From an uncultured Clostridia bacterium (GTDB taxonomy: Bacteria; Bacillota; Clostridia; Oscillospirales; Acutalibacteraceae): 11,282 nucleotides of DNA. Both the position numbers and the translations under genes were made by a program. The stretch is taken from NCBI GenBank assembly GCA_944381295.1, contig CALWKP010000043.1:1-11282 (forward strand). Direction: 5' to 3'. The notes under the pieces were generated by a model. That model had not been told where the DNA came from. It made no database searches and saw only the letters and a list, made by a program, of their open reading frames with translations. Below, in pieces: positions 1-6,784 of this stretch (its first letter is position 1; every line of letters begins with the position of its first letter).

Positions 1-819
1 GTTATACTGCATGGCAACTTCCGCACTGGCGGTATTTTCCGCGTTGACGGCGGAAAAATGGATGACATCGGGATGGATGACTTCAACCGCTTTTTTCTTG
101 TTGATATACTCCACAAAGCTGCTGATCCCGCCGCTGTAACAGAAATTGTTGGTGATGAGGTTTTCCGGGTCGCGTTCGTCGTCGAGCTGGATATGTACGC
201 CAGCATTCAGGAACGCCTGTTCACGGAGCCTTGTCTGAAGGGTATCGTAGTCGTACACGGTAGTTTCCTGGAAAATTTCGGGGTCCGCCTGGAACCGTAC
301 CAGGGTACCGGTTTTTTCGGTGGGACCTTTTTCGATCAGGTCCGTGACAGCATTCCCGCGTTCGAAGCGCTGGAAATAAATTTTCCCTTCGTGATAGACT
401 TCGACCTCAAGCCAGGTAGAGAGCGCATTCACGACGGAGGCGCCGACGCCATGGAGACCGCCGGATACTTTATACCCGCCGCCGCCGAACTTTCCGCCGG
501 CATGGAGCACGGTAAAGACAACGGTGACGGCAGGGATACCCATTTTGGGCTGGATACCGACGGGGATACCACGCCCGTTATCGAACACGCTGACGATATC
601 GCCGGGCAAAAGTTTGACGTCGATTTTGTCGCAGTAGCCGGCAAGGGCCTCGTCGATGGCATTATCGACGATTTCATAGACAAGATGATGGAGGCCGCGG
701 GGACCGGTAGAACCGATATACATCCCGGGACGCTTGCGGACAGCTTCCAGGCCCTCCAGGACCTGGATCTGATTCCCATCATAATTTTGAATATCCTGAT
801 TAAGTTCTTCAACAGCCAA
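1..819 (-). CDS. gyrB: DNA gyrase subunit B, N-terminal part (partial)
   Basis: This is the ATPase half of the type II topoisomerase subunit that, with GyrA, introduces negative supercoils ahead of forks. The 273 codons seen cover the GHKL ATPase fold and the start of the transducer domain; the rest lies beyond position 1. Visible motifs are EIVDNAIDEA at residues 49-58 (E49 expected general base, N53 expected Mg/ATP ligand), DNGRGIP at 80-86, GGKFGGGG at 108-115 and GLHGVGAS at 121-128. The start is a TTG at 817-819, chosen because a GGAGGG ribosome site (826-831) sits 6 bases upstream and the protein then begins in typical fashion with AVEELNQDIQ. An ATG overlapping the ribosome site is out of frame. 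ParE is the only serious alternative, but the position after recF and remB favours GyrB. Confidence 0.97.
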   Translation of the reverse strand, partial: MAVEELNQDIQNYDGNQIQVLEGLEAVRKRPGMYIGSTGPRGLHHLVYEIVDNAIDEALAGYCDKIDVKLLPGDIVSVFDNGRGIPVGIQPKMGIPAVTVVFTVLHAGGKFGGGGYKVSGGLHGVGASVVNALSTWLEVEVYHEGKIYFQRFERGNAVTDLIEKGPTEKTGTLVRFQADPEIFQETTVYDYDTLQTRLREQAFLNAGVHIQLDDERDPENLITNNFCYSGGISSFVEYINKKKAVEVIHPDVIHFSAVNAENTASAEVAMQYN

Positions 820-859
820 GGTAAACCCTCCATTACATGATACAAAAGGTAATTACACG

Positions 860-888
860 ATAATATATTACAAAGAGCAATCATTCAA
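860..888 (-). promoter_or_regulatory. candidate gyrB promoter
   Basis: On the minus strand TTGAAT (883-888, four of six matches to the -35 consensus) is followed after 17 bases by TATTAT (860-865, five of six matches to -10). It lies about 40 bases upstream of the gyrB TTG start in the 88-base gap after the zinc-ribbon gene. It would allow gyrB transcription separate from the dnaA-recF genes. The call rests on sequence matches only. Confidence 0.5.
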
Positions 889-907
889 AGAGATCGCCCG
901 GAACATT

Positions 908-1393
908 CTAAAGGATGCGGGTATGGTCGATATCCTGTGAATCACGTGAGCCGGACGGCGGATAGGGCCGTGGAGCCGGACGCCTTGGGACGGAATTTTC
1001 GGAATAGGGGGGCCTGCGCACCGGAGGCCGCTGGCGGGGATCGTCGCCGGGACGTTTTCCCTGCTGCGGATAGGGGACACGTTTCCGGATAATCGGGCGT
1101 TTGAGTTCGACCATAAACAGAGCCGCGAGGAAAAACACGGCATAAGGGATGAGCATATACAAAATGGATTCGAGCGTGATTTTACCGATAATAAAGCGGA
1201 AAACGACAAAGATCAGGATACTGATCAAGATCGCAGCAGCGGCGAGATAAGAGACCGCCGGACGAAGGATGATATTGGAAATTCCACCGCAGCGGATACA
1301 CTTATATTCGCCTCTCGATTTAAGAATCCAGGTTCTGAGAGGGCCGACTTTGAGGCCGCAGTAGGGGCAAGTGGGAAGCCCAAAATTTTTCAT
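908..1393 (-). CDS. zinc-ribbon protein with two membrane segments, function unknown
   Basis: I do not recognise this 161-residue protein as a named family. It opens with a zinc-ribbon pattern, CPYC at residues 9-12 and CIRC at 32-35, which should bind one metal ion. Two hydrophobic stretches follow (about 47-69 and 77-95), predicting a membrane hairpin with the ribbon and the tail on the same side, probably the cytoplasm. Residues 97-161 are rich in Pro and Arg, basic and probably disordered. The start ATG at 1391-1393 was chosen over an upstream in-frame ATG at 1501 because AGGTGG lies 7 bases before it and the ribbon begins directly after; the extra 36 residues look like translated leader. 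It lies co-directional between remB (157-base gap) and gyrB (88-base gap). No function is claimed. Confidence 0.8.
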   Translation of the reverse strand: MKNFGLPTCPYCGLKVGPLRTWILKSRGEYKCIRCGGISNIILRPAVSYLAAAAILISILIFVVFRFIIGKITLESILYMLIPYAVFFLAALFMVELKRPIIRKRVPYPQQGKRPGDDPRQRPPVRRPPYSENSVPRRPAPRPYPPSGSRDSQDIDHTRIL

Positions 1394-1550
1394 AAACACA
1401 CCACCTATTTTCACGGATCGCGGGAGATTCCCGGAAACCCTGTATAATAAACGGCGAAAATCCGGGAAAGATTTCCCAGGAAAGGGAAAGTACCGGTACA
1501 AAACGCCGATTCTAATGACAATCAGCAGACTTCATCACGCAAAGTCCTGG

Positions 1551-1823
1551 TTACACGTTGGAAATCTCGTCCATATATCCGGTACGTTTGAGAAGCGTCG
1601 TGGAAGAGATTTGAGAGATATAGACGGTTTCCCTGCCATCCTTATCGCAGCAAAGGACAAAGGATTTCGGCAGTTCCATCGACACATTGACGACATTGCC
1701 GGACTTTTCGGCGGCGGCGAGATAAGTTCTGGAGGATTTGGAGATCGTGGAAGTTTCCATATCGAAAATCCCCACGATATCGTTGACTTTAATGACAGTA
1801 TCCTGTCCCAGATGCAGATACAT
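1551..1823 (-). CDS. remB: RemB-like extracellular matrix regulator (DUF370 family)
   Basis: A 90-residue protein starting MYLHLGQDTVIKVNDIVGIF, matching the small DUF370 family that includes Bacillus subtilis YaaB/RemB, found in that species too between recF and gyrB. RemA/RemB proteins are linked to control of biofilm matrix genes, RemA being a DNA-binding protein; the precise role here is unknown. Family-like features are the N-terminal hydrophobic beta strands, the PKSFVL strand near residues 52-57 and the TTLLKR segment near 75-80. AGGAGA lies 7 bases before the ATG (1821-1823). The gene starts 16 bases after the recF stop, so it is probably translated from the same transcript. The family is clear; transfer of the matrix role is inference. 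Confidence 0.88.
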   Translation of the reverse strand: MYLHLGQDTVIKVNDIVGIFDMETSTISKSSRTYLAAAEKSGNVVNVSMELPKSFVLCCDKDGRETVYISQISSTTLLKRTGYMDEISNV

Positions 1824-1839
1824 GGCAGATTCTCCTTTC

Positions 1840-2937
1840 CTAACGGGTCAGGACTCCATGCTCCATATGGAACAGCGTCCCGCCGTTGAGCCGTTTAATG
1901 CTGTCGGGGTCACAGCAGGTGAGAAACACCTGTTTTTCTTCCAAATGATTGAGTAAATAATCCTGACGTGCGTCATCGAGTTCGCTCATTACGTCGTCGA
2001 GGAAGATGATCGGGGATTCCCCAAACGATGACGCCAGAAGTTCGGATTCTGCGAGTTTAAGCGACAAGACAATGGAACGCTGCTGGCCCTGGGATGCAAA
2101 CGCCCTTGCGGAAACGCCGTCGATGTTGAGGGCGAGGTCGTCTCGATGGGGTCCGACGCTGGTAAACCCGGCATAGATATCGTCGCGGCGGGATTCGCGA
2201 AGTTTTTGGGAAAAAATTTCGGCGATCTGAGCAGCGTTATCCGGGATTTCGGGCAGTCCACATTGATAGTTTACCCCAAAATTTTCCTGATCTTGCGAGA
2301 TACCGGAATAAATTTCTTTTGCGACAGGTTCCAGAAGCCGGACATATTTGTCTCGCTGGAGGATGATTTCCGCGCCGAGCGAAGCAAGCCGGTGATCCCA
2401 GACATCCATGGTATCGATGAGTTCGCTGTGACGCGGGATATCTTTAAGCAGGGCGTTGCGCTGCTGGAGTGCACGCTGATACTGACGGTAAAGCGAAAGG
2501 TAAGAAGGCTTTTGCTGGCAAAGGGCAGCGTCGAGGAAATTTCTGCGATTGACCGGACCTTCCTTGACGAGGGTAAGATGTTCGGGAGAGAACAGCACCG
2601 CACAAAACACACCCATCAACGCGGAGGTACTTTTTTGCGGGATACTGTTCAGTTCCGCAGAACGTTTTCCCTGATCGATGCGGATCGATGCCTGCTGTTC
2701 GCGGCCGCCGCTGAAAAAGGTCAGATGAAGTGAAGCGGAATCCGACCCGAAACCGATCATTTCAGAATCCTTTGCGCCGCGGAACGATTTCGCGCCGGTA
2801 AAAAGCCACAAAGCCTCGAGGAGGTTTGTTTTCCCCTGAGCATTTTTCCCGTGAATGACGTTCATGCCATTGCCGGGTTCCATGGAGAAAGGGGAAAGGT
2901 TACGGAATCCGGAAGATTCCAAACAAAGGATATTCAC
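1840..2937 (-). CDS. recF: DNA replication and repair protein RecF
   Basis: RecF is an SMC-like ATPase that works with RecO and RecR to load RecA on gapped DNA at stalled forks. The 365-residue length is normal for the family. The Walker A loop GKNAQGKT spans residues 30-37, GPHRDD is at 262-267, the ABC-type signature SQGQQRS at 282-288, and Walker B IIFLDDVMSELD at 310-321 with D314 and D315. The start is GTG (2935-2937), overlapping the TGA of the S4 gene in the sequence GTGA, with GAGGTG 8 bases upstream; this indicates translational coupling. All motifs are intact and nothing suggests truncation. The order dnaN-S4-recF matches that of many Bacillota. Confidence 0.97.
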   Translation of the reverse strand: MNILCLESSGFRNLSPFSMEPGNGMNVIHGKNAQGKTNLLEALWLFTGAKSFRGAKDSEMIGFGSDSASLHLTFFSGGREQQASIRIDQGKRSAELNSIPQKSTSALMGVFCAVLFSPEHLTLVKEGPVNRRNFLDAALCQQKPSYLSLYRQYQRALQQRNALLKDIPRHSELIDTMDVWDHRLASLGAEIILQRDKYVRLLEPVAKEIYSGISQDQENFGVNYQCGLPEIPDNAAQIAEIFSQKLRESRRDDIYAGFTSVGPHRDDLALNIDGVSARAFASQGQQRSIVLSLKLAESELLASSFGESPIIFLDDVMSELDDARQDYLLNHLEEKQVFLTCCDPDSIKRLNGGTLFHMEHGVLTR

Positions 2938-3152
2938 AGGGCAGACACCTCATAGCGTACTCCCTGAAATTCCGCGACATCGCCGGGTCTCATTTTTTTG
3001 CCGCGCATGGTACAAGGTTCCCCGTTGACCAGGACCATACCGTTCTGGATGGCAAACTTTGCCTGACCGCCGGTATCGACGGCGCCGCCAAATTTCAGGA
3101 GGGCATCCAGACGGATAAATTCAGTATCGATTTGGATTGTTTCACACTTCAA
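2934..3152 (-). CDS. yaaA: S4-domain RNA-binding protein (YaaA/RlbA type)
   Basis: A 72-residue protein consisting of little more than one S4 RNA-binding fold: TEFIRLDALLKFGG at about residues 10-23, then NGMVLVNGEP (37-46) and MRPGDVAEF (55-63). Small S4 proteins of this kind sit between dnaN and recF in many Bacillota (YaaA in B. subtilis, unrelated to E. coli YaaA); a ribosome-related role is proposed for the family but is not shown here. The start is a TTG (3150-3152) with AAGGAG 9 bases upstream; the preceding in-frame codons include a stop, so no longer start exists in this frame. An ATG (3159-3161) in another frame lies only 2 bases after the ribosome site and opens a five-codon frame ending at TGA. 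The gene overlaps recF by 4 bases. Confidence 0.88.
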   Translation of the reverse strand: MKCETIQIDTEFIRLDALLKFGGAVDTGGQAKFAIQNGMVLVNGEPCTMRGKKMRPGDVAEFQGVRYEVSAL

Positions 3153-3184
3153 CGGTCATCGCTCCTTGCGGAATTTCAATTGAC

Positions 3185-3203
3185 TGACCTTCCGTGAAGG
3201 TCA
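3185..3203. repeat. 7-bp inverted repeat upstream of the S4 gene
   Basis: TGACCTT (3185-3191) and AAGGTCA (3197-3203) form a perfect inverted repeat around CCGTG. It lies 33 bases upstream of the S4 gene start, in the leader of the S4-recF segment. In the gene's direction no T-run follows, so it is not an intrinsic terminator; a protein-binding operator or a leader hairpin are possible. Confidence 0.55.
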
Positions 3204-3233
3204 AAAATGAATAAAAGGTGAATAAATATTCAG

Positions 3234-3305
3234 CAGACTAAGTCTGGATCTGCGGTCGGCGATCTGCCGACCACAGGTCCGTGAATTACGTCCAGACTTA
3301 GTCTG
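3234..3305. repeat. nested palindromic element between dnaN and the S4 gene
   Basis: CAGACTAAGTCTGGA (3234-3248) is repeated perfectly as its reverse complement at 3291-3305, giving 15-bp outer arms. Each arm is itself a near-palindrome around a single central base. Inside, 3246-3260 pairs with 3266-3280 over 15 positions with 13 Watson-Crick pairs and a 5-base loop. The right arm ends six bases short of the dnaN stop codon. There is no strong T-run on either side, so a simple terminator is less likely than a REP-like or MITE-like repeat or a double operator. The inner arm resembles 11107-11121, in the tail of the window. Confidence 0.75.
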
Positions 3306-3310
3306 GGGGT

Positions 3311-4417
3311 TCAGCCTTGTTTGAGACGGACAGGGAGGACAAGGAAGAGGAAAGAATTTCCCTCTTTCGGCACGATTTTCATCGGACTTAATGGTCCGTT
3401 CAGCTGTACTTTTACTTCGTCTGTTTCCGCATTCCTTAATGCATCCAGCAGATACCGGTTGTTGAATCCCATTTCTACGGGTTCCCCGGTCAGGGTCTCT
3501 TCAAATTCATCATTTGCACGCCCAATCGCCGTCGAACACGAGAGTTTTACATCTGTTTTGTCAAAATAACAGCGGATCGGACTCTTTAACCGGTCCGTGA
3601 TGAGCAGCGATACCCTTTCCACACTATCAATGAATGCTCGCGTTTTCACAACTGCTTCCGAAGTGTGCGATGCCGGAATCGCTGCTTTGTAATCCAGGAA
3701 TTCTCCTTCCAGAAGCCGTGAGATTACTGTGTAGTTTCCAATTCCAAATGAAATGTGGCGACGTCCAACTTGCAAAACTGCCTGTTTTTCTTCGTCACCC
3801 ATCAATTTGTATACTTCGGAAAGTGTCTTTCCTGGAACGACAAATGTGATTTCGGTTTCACTTTTGGCGGGTTCTTCCCGCATTGCCAGCCGGTATCCGT
3901 CTACCGATACCAGCCGGACAACGTCTTTTTCAATTTCAAACAGCGTTCCGGTATGAATCGGTTTTGCATCACTTTCTGCCACCGCGAACAATGTTTGATG
4001 AATCATGCTTTTTAACACCGAATTTTCCAGCGTTACAGAAATTTCATCGGTAATTTTGGGTAAATCCGGGAATTCTTCGGCCGGAATCCCTACAATCGAA
4101 AATTCACTCGCGCCTGCGGTGATCGTTGTCATGTTTTTATTATCTGCGACCATTCGGACATGATCTGTTGGTAAACGGCGTACGATATCGCCGAATAATT
4201 TCGCGCTGAGAATAATTTCGCCAGATTCTTCGACCTGTGCCGGAATTTCAGTCGTCATACCGAGTTCCAGATCATAGCCGCACAGGAATAAACTTTCGCC
4301 GCGGGCTTTCATGAGGATCCCTTCCAGCGCCGGAACTGAAGATTTTGTGGAAACCGCACGCTGAATGTTGGTTACTGCTTCGACCAACTCTTGTTTGTTG
4401 CAAGTAATTTTAATCAT
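3311..4417 (-). CDS. dnaN: DNA polymerase III beta subunit (sliding clamp)
   Basis: The 368-residue protein is the ring-forming processivity clamp that tethers DNA polymerase III and other partners to DNA. It shows the clamp family's three repeated domains in order (about 1-125, 126-245 and 246-368). It begins MIKITCNKQELVEAVTNIQR, has FVVPGKTLSEVYKL in the middle domain and ends with FLVLPVRLKQG, the C-terminal strand that borders the partner-binding cleft. Start ATG at 4415-4417; the ribosome site is weak (AGGAAA about 12 bases upstream). It is the second gene after dnaA, separated by a 494-base origin spacer, and ends directly beside the palindromic element at 3234-3305. No broken motifs are seen. 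Confidence 0.97.
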   Translation of the reverse strand: MIKITCNKQELVEAVTNIQRAVSTKSSVPALEGILMKARGESLFLCGYDLELGMTTEIPAQVEESGEIILSAKLFGDIVRRLPTDHVRMVADNKNMTTITAGASEFSIVGIPAEEFPDLPKITDEISVTLENSVLKSMIHQTLFAVAESDAKPIHTGTLFEIEKDVVRLVSVDGYRLAMREEPAKSETEITFVVPGKTLSEVYKLMGDEEKQAVLQVGRRHISFGIGNYTVISRLLEGEFLDYKAAIPASHTSEAVVKTRAFIDSVERVSLLITDRLKSPIRCYFDKTDVKLSCSTAIGRANDEFEETLTGEPVEMGFNNRYLLDALRNAETDEVKVQLNGPLSPMKIVPKEGNSFLFLVLPVRLKQG

Positions 4418-4637
4418 GGATTGTCACCGTTTCCTGTTTTGGTTAGTTTTTTCGCTGAATTTTTATTTTTCCGTCTTGTCCAGCCTTTTTTGGGGGCGGG
4501 TTATTTTTGTTTTTTGATTTTCTTTTTTTGGGGGCAATCTTTTCCTTTTCCACATTCCGGTTTGCTTTTCTTTCCCTTTGAGGGTCTTTTGATGCTGCGA
4601 GGGTGTTTTTTGTTATTTAGGTGGGTTAGGGAAAGGT

Positions 4638-4679
4638 TAAATTTAGAATTAGTAATAGGGGGCGCGAAATTGTGGAAAG
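4638..4679 (-). promoter_or_regulatory. candidate DnaA box, GC cluster and DnaA-trio array
   Basis: Read on the minus strand, a DnaA-box-like CTTTCCACA (4671-4679) is followed by a GC cluster (4658-4666) and then an AT-rich triplet run. On the opposite strand, read 3' to 5' from 4658, the triplets are GAT-AAT-GAT-TAA-GAT, then TTA and AAT down to 4638. Five of these seven fit the published DnaA-trio pattern 3'-[G/A]A[T/A]-5'. The order box, GC cluster, trios matches the B. subtilis basal unwinding element, where DnaA filaments spread onto the single strand. Function is inferred from layout. Confidence 0.6.
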
Positions 4680-4861
4680 GGTTTCAAAAAGCCTGATGAT
4701 TCGGTCAAAAAACGGTCGTATGTTTCTGTGGAATTCTTGTGAACAGCTTGTCAACGTTTTGTATTGCTTTTTGAGTTTTTAACTTGATGTTGAAAACTCT
4801 GTGGGGAATGTTGAAAGATTGTCAAAAAATTCGTGGAAAGTGTTTCCCGGAGATTTTTCCT

Positions 4862-4892
4862 GTTTCCACAGCTTTTGTGGAATTGTGGATCG
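4862..4892. promoter_or_regulatory. cluster of three DnaA-box-like sites
   Basis: GTTTCCACA (4862-4870, plus), TGTGGAATT (4876-4884) and TGTGGATCG (4884-4892), the last two reading as boxes on the minus strand, lie within 31 bases just after the dnaA stop codon. Each differs from TTATCCACA at two positions, so individually they are weak; the close spacing is what suggests real DnaA binding. Confidence 0.5.
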
Positions 4893-4911
4893 TCTTTCCA
4901 CTTTTCCCCGT

Positions 4912-6225
4912 TTACCTGTCCCGGATGTTTTTGATGATATCCTGGACCGTATCTTTCATCTTGGAATCTTTCGCGCAGTTCTTTTCTACCTGTTGGATCG
5001 CATATACAATCGTAGAATGATCGCGTCCGCCGAATTCTTCCCCGATCGACGTCATCGGCATCTGTGTGATCTCCCTTACCACATAGATGGCGATCTGCCG
5101 TGCGCTCGAAATATTCGCCGACCTCTTTGACGACCGGATATCTTCCGCAGTCGTTCCGAAGGTCCGCGCGACTTCTTCAATGATCTTCTCCACGGTCAGC
5201 GGCGTTGGCTGGTCATTGTTGATGATATCGCTGATTGCCGCCTGTGCTGTTGCGATGTTCAAACTTTCATTGCTCAGAAGATGATAGGCTTTCATCTTCT
5301 TGACGGCGCCTTCCAGCTGACGGATATTATTTTTCAGACGGTTGGCAATGTATTCCGCAACATTGTCCGGGATCTGGATTTCCAATAATTCCGCTTTCCT
5401 TTTAATGATCGCGATCCGGGTCTCAAAATCCGGAGGCTGTACGTCCGCTGTCAATCCCCATTCAAACCTTGTCAAAAGACGTTCTTCCAGCGTCGCGATA
5501 TCTTTCGGCGGCCGGTCCGATGTCAGCACGATTTGTTTTTTCGACTCGTACAGTGTATTAAAGGTATGGAAAAATTCTTCCTGCGTGGAATCTTTCCCCG
5601 CGATGAACTGGATATCGTCCACCAGCAGGACATCTGCTTTCCGATACCGCTGCCGGAATTCTGCCGTAGTACCGCGGCGGATCGATTCGATCATTTCATT
5701 CGTAAATTCGTCGCCCTTAATATAGATGATGTTCATCGACGGATGGTTTTTACTGATCTCATTGCAGATCGCGTATAAAAGGTGCGTTTTCCCAAGCCCT
5801 GAATTCCCGTAAATGAACAACGGGTTATACAGGACAGCTGGTTTTGTCGCGACCGCCATCGATGCAGCATGCGCGAATTTATTCGACGACCCTACGATAA
5901 ACGTATCGAACGTATACTCATAATCGTCGTCGGTTTTCGCCGGCTCGTCAGGCTTGACTGCTTTTTGGACTTCCTCCGGCGTACACAGCCTGATATCGAT
6001 CCCCGAACCGAATACTTGTTCAAACGCCTCCCGCAAAAGCGTTGTATAGCAGCGCGTCAGCGTTTGCAGATGAAATTGGTTTGGAACTTCCAAGACAGCG
6101 GCTCCCTGATCGAAATCCAGGGCTACCGGTTTGATGCGGCTGATCCATGTGGTATAGGCAACCTCTGTAATCCGTGATTTACAGTAGTCACAGATCAGGT
6201 CCCATGCTTCGTTAAAGGATTCCAT
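4912..6225 (-). CDS. dnaA: chromosomal replication initiator protein DnaA
   Basis: DnaA binds origin boxes and, as an ATP filament, opens the duplex and recruits the helicase. All four domains are visible in 437 residues: domain I (about 1-80, with WISRIKPVAL near 27-36), a short acidic linker (about 81-105), the AAA+ core with Walker A GNSGLGKT (140-147), Walker B VLLVDDIQF (199-207), sensor 1 LTSDRPP (234-240) and box VII TRFEWGL (252-258), and the C-terminal DNA-binding domain with GGRDHSTIVYAI (399-410). The linker is short, making the protein slightly smaller than B. subtilis DnaA. Start ATG at 6223-6225 is forced by an in-frame stop a few codons upstream; the ribosome site is weak (GGAAAGG, about 13 bases away). 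It diverges from rpmH across a 415-base spacer. Confidence 0.98.
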   Translation of the reverse strand: MESFNEAWDLICDYCKSRITEVAYTTWISRIKPVALDFDQGAAVLEVPNQFHLQTLTRCYTTLLREAFEQVFGSGIDIRLCTPEEVQKAVKPDEPAKTDDDYEYTFDTFIVGSSNKFAHAASMAVATKPAVLYNPLFIYGNSGLGKTHLLYAICNEISKNHPSMNIIYIKGDEFTNEMIESIRRGTTAEFRQRYRKADVLLVDDIQFIAGKDSTQEEFFHTFNTLYESKKQIVLTSDRPPKDIATLEERLLTRFEWGLTADVQPPDFETRIAIIKRKAELLEIQIPDNVAEYIANRLKNNIRQLEGAVKKMKAYHLLSNESLNIATAQAAISDIINNDQPTPLTVEKIIEEVARTFGTTAEDIRSSKRSANISSARQIAIYVVREITQMPMTSIGEEFGGRDHSTIVYAIQQVEKNCAKDSKMKDTVQDIIKNIRDR

Positions 6226-6359
6226 AACTACAAATCATGCCTTTCCGAAGTAAAATCTTGATTTTGTTTCTCCAATTCGGTATCATGTTGGAGTGAACAA
6301 AAAATGAAATTGCTTTTTTGGAATATTAATAAAGCCTTTTCCAACAAAGCATATCAAAT

Positions 6360-6391
6360 ATTATATTATCATAAATTCAAGAATTTTTCAA
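6360..6391 (-). promoter_or_regulatory. candidate dnaA promoter
   Basis: On the minus strand TTGAAA (6386-6391) is followed by TAATAT (6363-6368) at 17 bases, or by a perfect TATAAT (6360-6365) at 20 bases. Either would leave a leader of roughly 125-130 bases before dnaA. The region is very AT-rich, so chance matches are likely and the exact elements are uncertain. Confidence 0.35.
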
Positions 6392-6407
6392 ATTGAATCT
6401 CGATTTC

Positions 6408-6416
6408 TTTTCCACA
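6408..6416 (+). promoter_or_regulatory. DnaA-box-like site upstream of dnaA
   Basis: TTTTCCACA fits the degenerate DnaA-box pattern TTWTNCACA. It lies just upstream of the candidate dnaA -35 element, a position compatible with the known autoregulation of dnaA by DnaA in other bacteria. Binding is inferred. Confidence 0.5.
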
Positions 6417-6570
6417 TATTAAAGGAAAAAGGGGGAAAACTTTTTGCCGAAAAATTTTTTTATTTTCTCTTCTTCACTGCATATTGTGGTAAATCGGGGT
6501 CGTTTTTCTGTTTTGGCACAGAAAGTAGGAAAAAACATGGGATTTTCGCTTCTCTGCCGCAAATTTGAGG

Positions 6571-6600
6571 TTGACATCTGGGGTAGTTTTCCTATATAAT
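6571..6600 (+). promoter_or_regulatory. strong sigma-A type promoter of rpmH
   Basis: Consensus TTGACA (6571-6576) and consensus TATAAT (6595-6600) are separated by 18 bases. The expected transcript start near 6607 gives a leader of about 35 bases carrying an AAAGGAGGG ribosome site (6625-6633). This is the best promoter in the window, in keeping with high demand for a ribosomal protein. Confidence 0.9.
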
Positions 6601-6640
6601 GCTAAATTGCAAGGTTTGTACCCGAAAGGAGGGTTTTTCG

Positions 6641-6775
6641 ATGCTGAGGACTTATCAGCCCAAGAAGCTCCACAGGAAAAAGGAGCACGGCTTTAGAAAA
6701 AGGATGTCTGACAGGAACGGCCGTAAGGTATTGGCTCGCCGCAGGGCCAAGGGAAGAGCGCGTTTGACTTACTGA
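6641..6775 (+). CDS. rpmH: 50S ribosomal protein L34
   Basis: This is a 44-residue, highly basic protein of the large ribosomal subunit, starting MLRTYQPKKLHRKKEHGFRK and ending ARRRAKGRARLTY. Length and the sequence GFRKRMSDRNGRKVLARRR are typical of L34. A full-strength ribosome site lies 7 bases upstream of the ATG, behind a consensus promoter. An intrinsic terminator follows 9 bases after the stop, so rpmH is largely its own transcription unit; in many bacteria it runs closely into rnpA instead, whereas here 266 bases separate them. Confidence 0.98.
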   Translation: MLRTYQPKKLHRKKEHGFRKRMSDRNGRKVLARRRAKGRARLTY

Positions 6776-6784
6776 GCTTGAGAG

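Larger units (their letters stand above)
4418..4911. other. dnaA-dnaN spacer, probable replication origin unwinding region
   Basis: This 494-base stretch has no credible gene. The plus strand near 4480-4550 is strongly T-rich with G-runs, so the two strands differ sharply in composition. It carries at least six motifs with the DnaA-box core TCCACA or its complement: TTTTCCACA (4546-4554), and sites at 4671-4679, 4727-4735, 4862-4870, 4876-4884 and 4884-4892. Only the first fits the degenerate TTWTNCACA consensus fully; the others have one or two deviations. In B. subtilis the corresponding spacer contains the DNA unwinding element, and the layout here agrees with that. The spacer also serves as the dnaN leader. 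Confidence 0.8.
6226..6640. other. dnaA-rpmH divergent spacer
   Basis: This 415-base AT-rich spacer carries no gene. It holds the rpmH promoter at its right end, a candidate dnaA promoter near 6360-6391, a DnaA-box-like TTTTCCACA (6408-6416) and a weaker one, TGTGGTAAA (6485-6493). Close to dnaA, CTCCAA (6270-6275) and TTGGAG (6288-6293) form an inverted repeat in the dnaA leader. A T5-GCCG-A5 hairpin followed by a T-run (about 6441-6460) is the most AT-rich part. The spacer may form the second half of a bipartite origin, as in B. subtilis. Confidence 0.6.

Noticed and set aside
58..840. Plus-strand open frame of 260 codons over gyrB
   Set aside because: It is the complement of a clear gyrB reading frame; composition mirrors gyrB codons and no family is recognisable.
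1394..1501. Upstream start of the zinc-ribbon gene
   Set aside because: The extra residues have no ribosome site and look like translated leader, while the ATG at 1391-1393 has AGGTGG at proper spacing.
3176..3204. Possible promoter before the S4 gene (TTGACC on the minus strand)
   Set aside because: The -35-like match exists, but the hexamer at 17 bases is AATTGA, too poor to support a -10 element.
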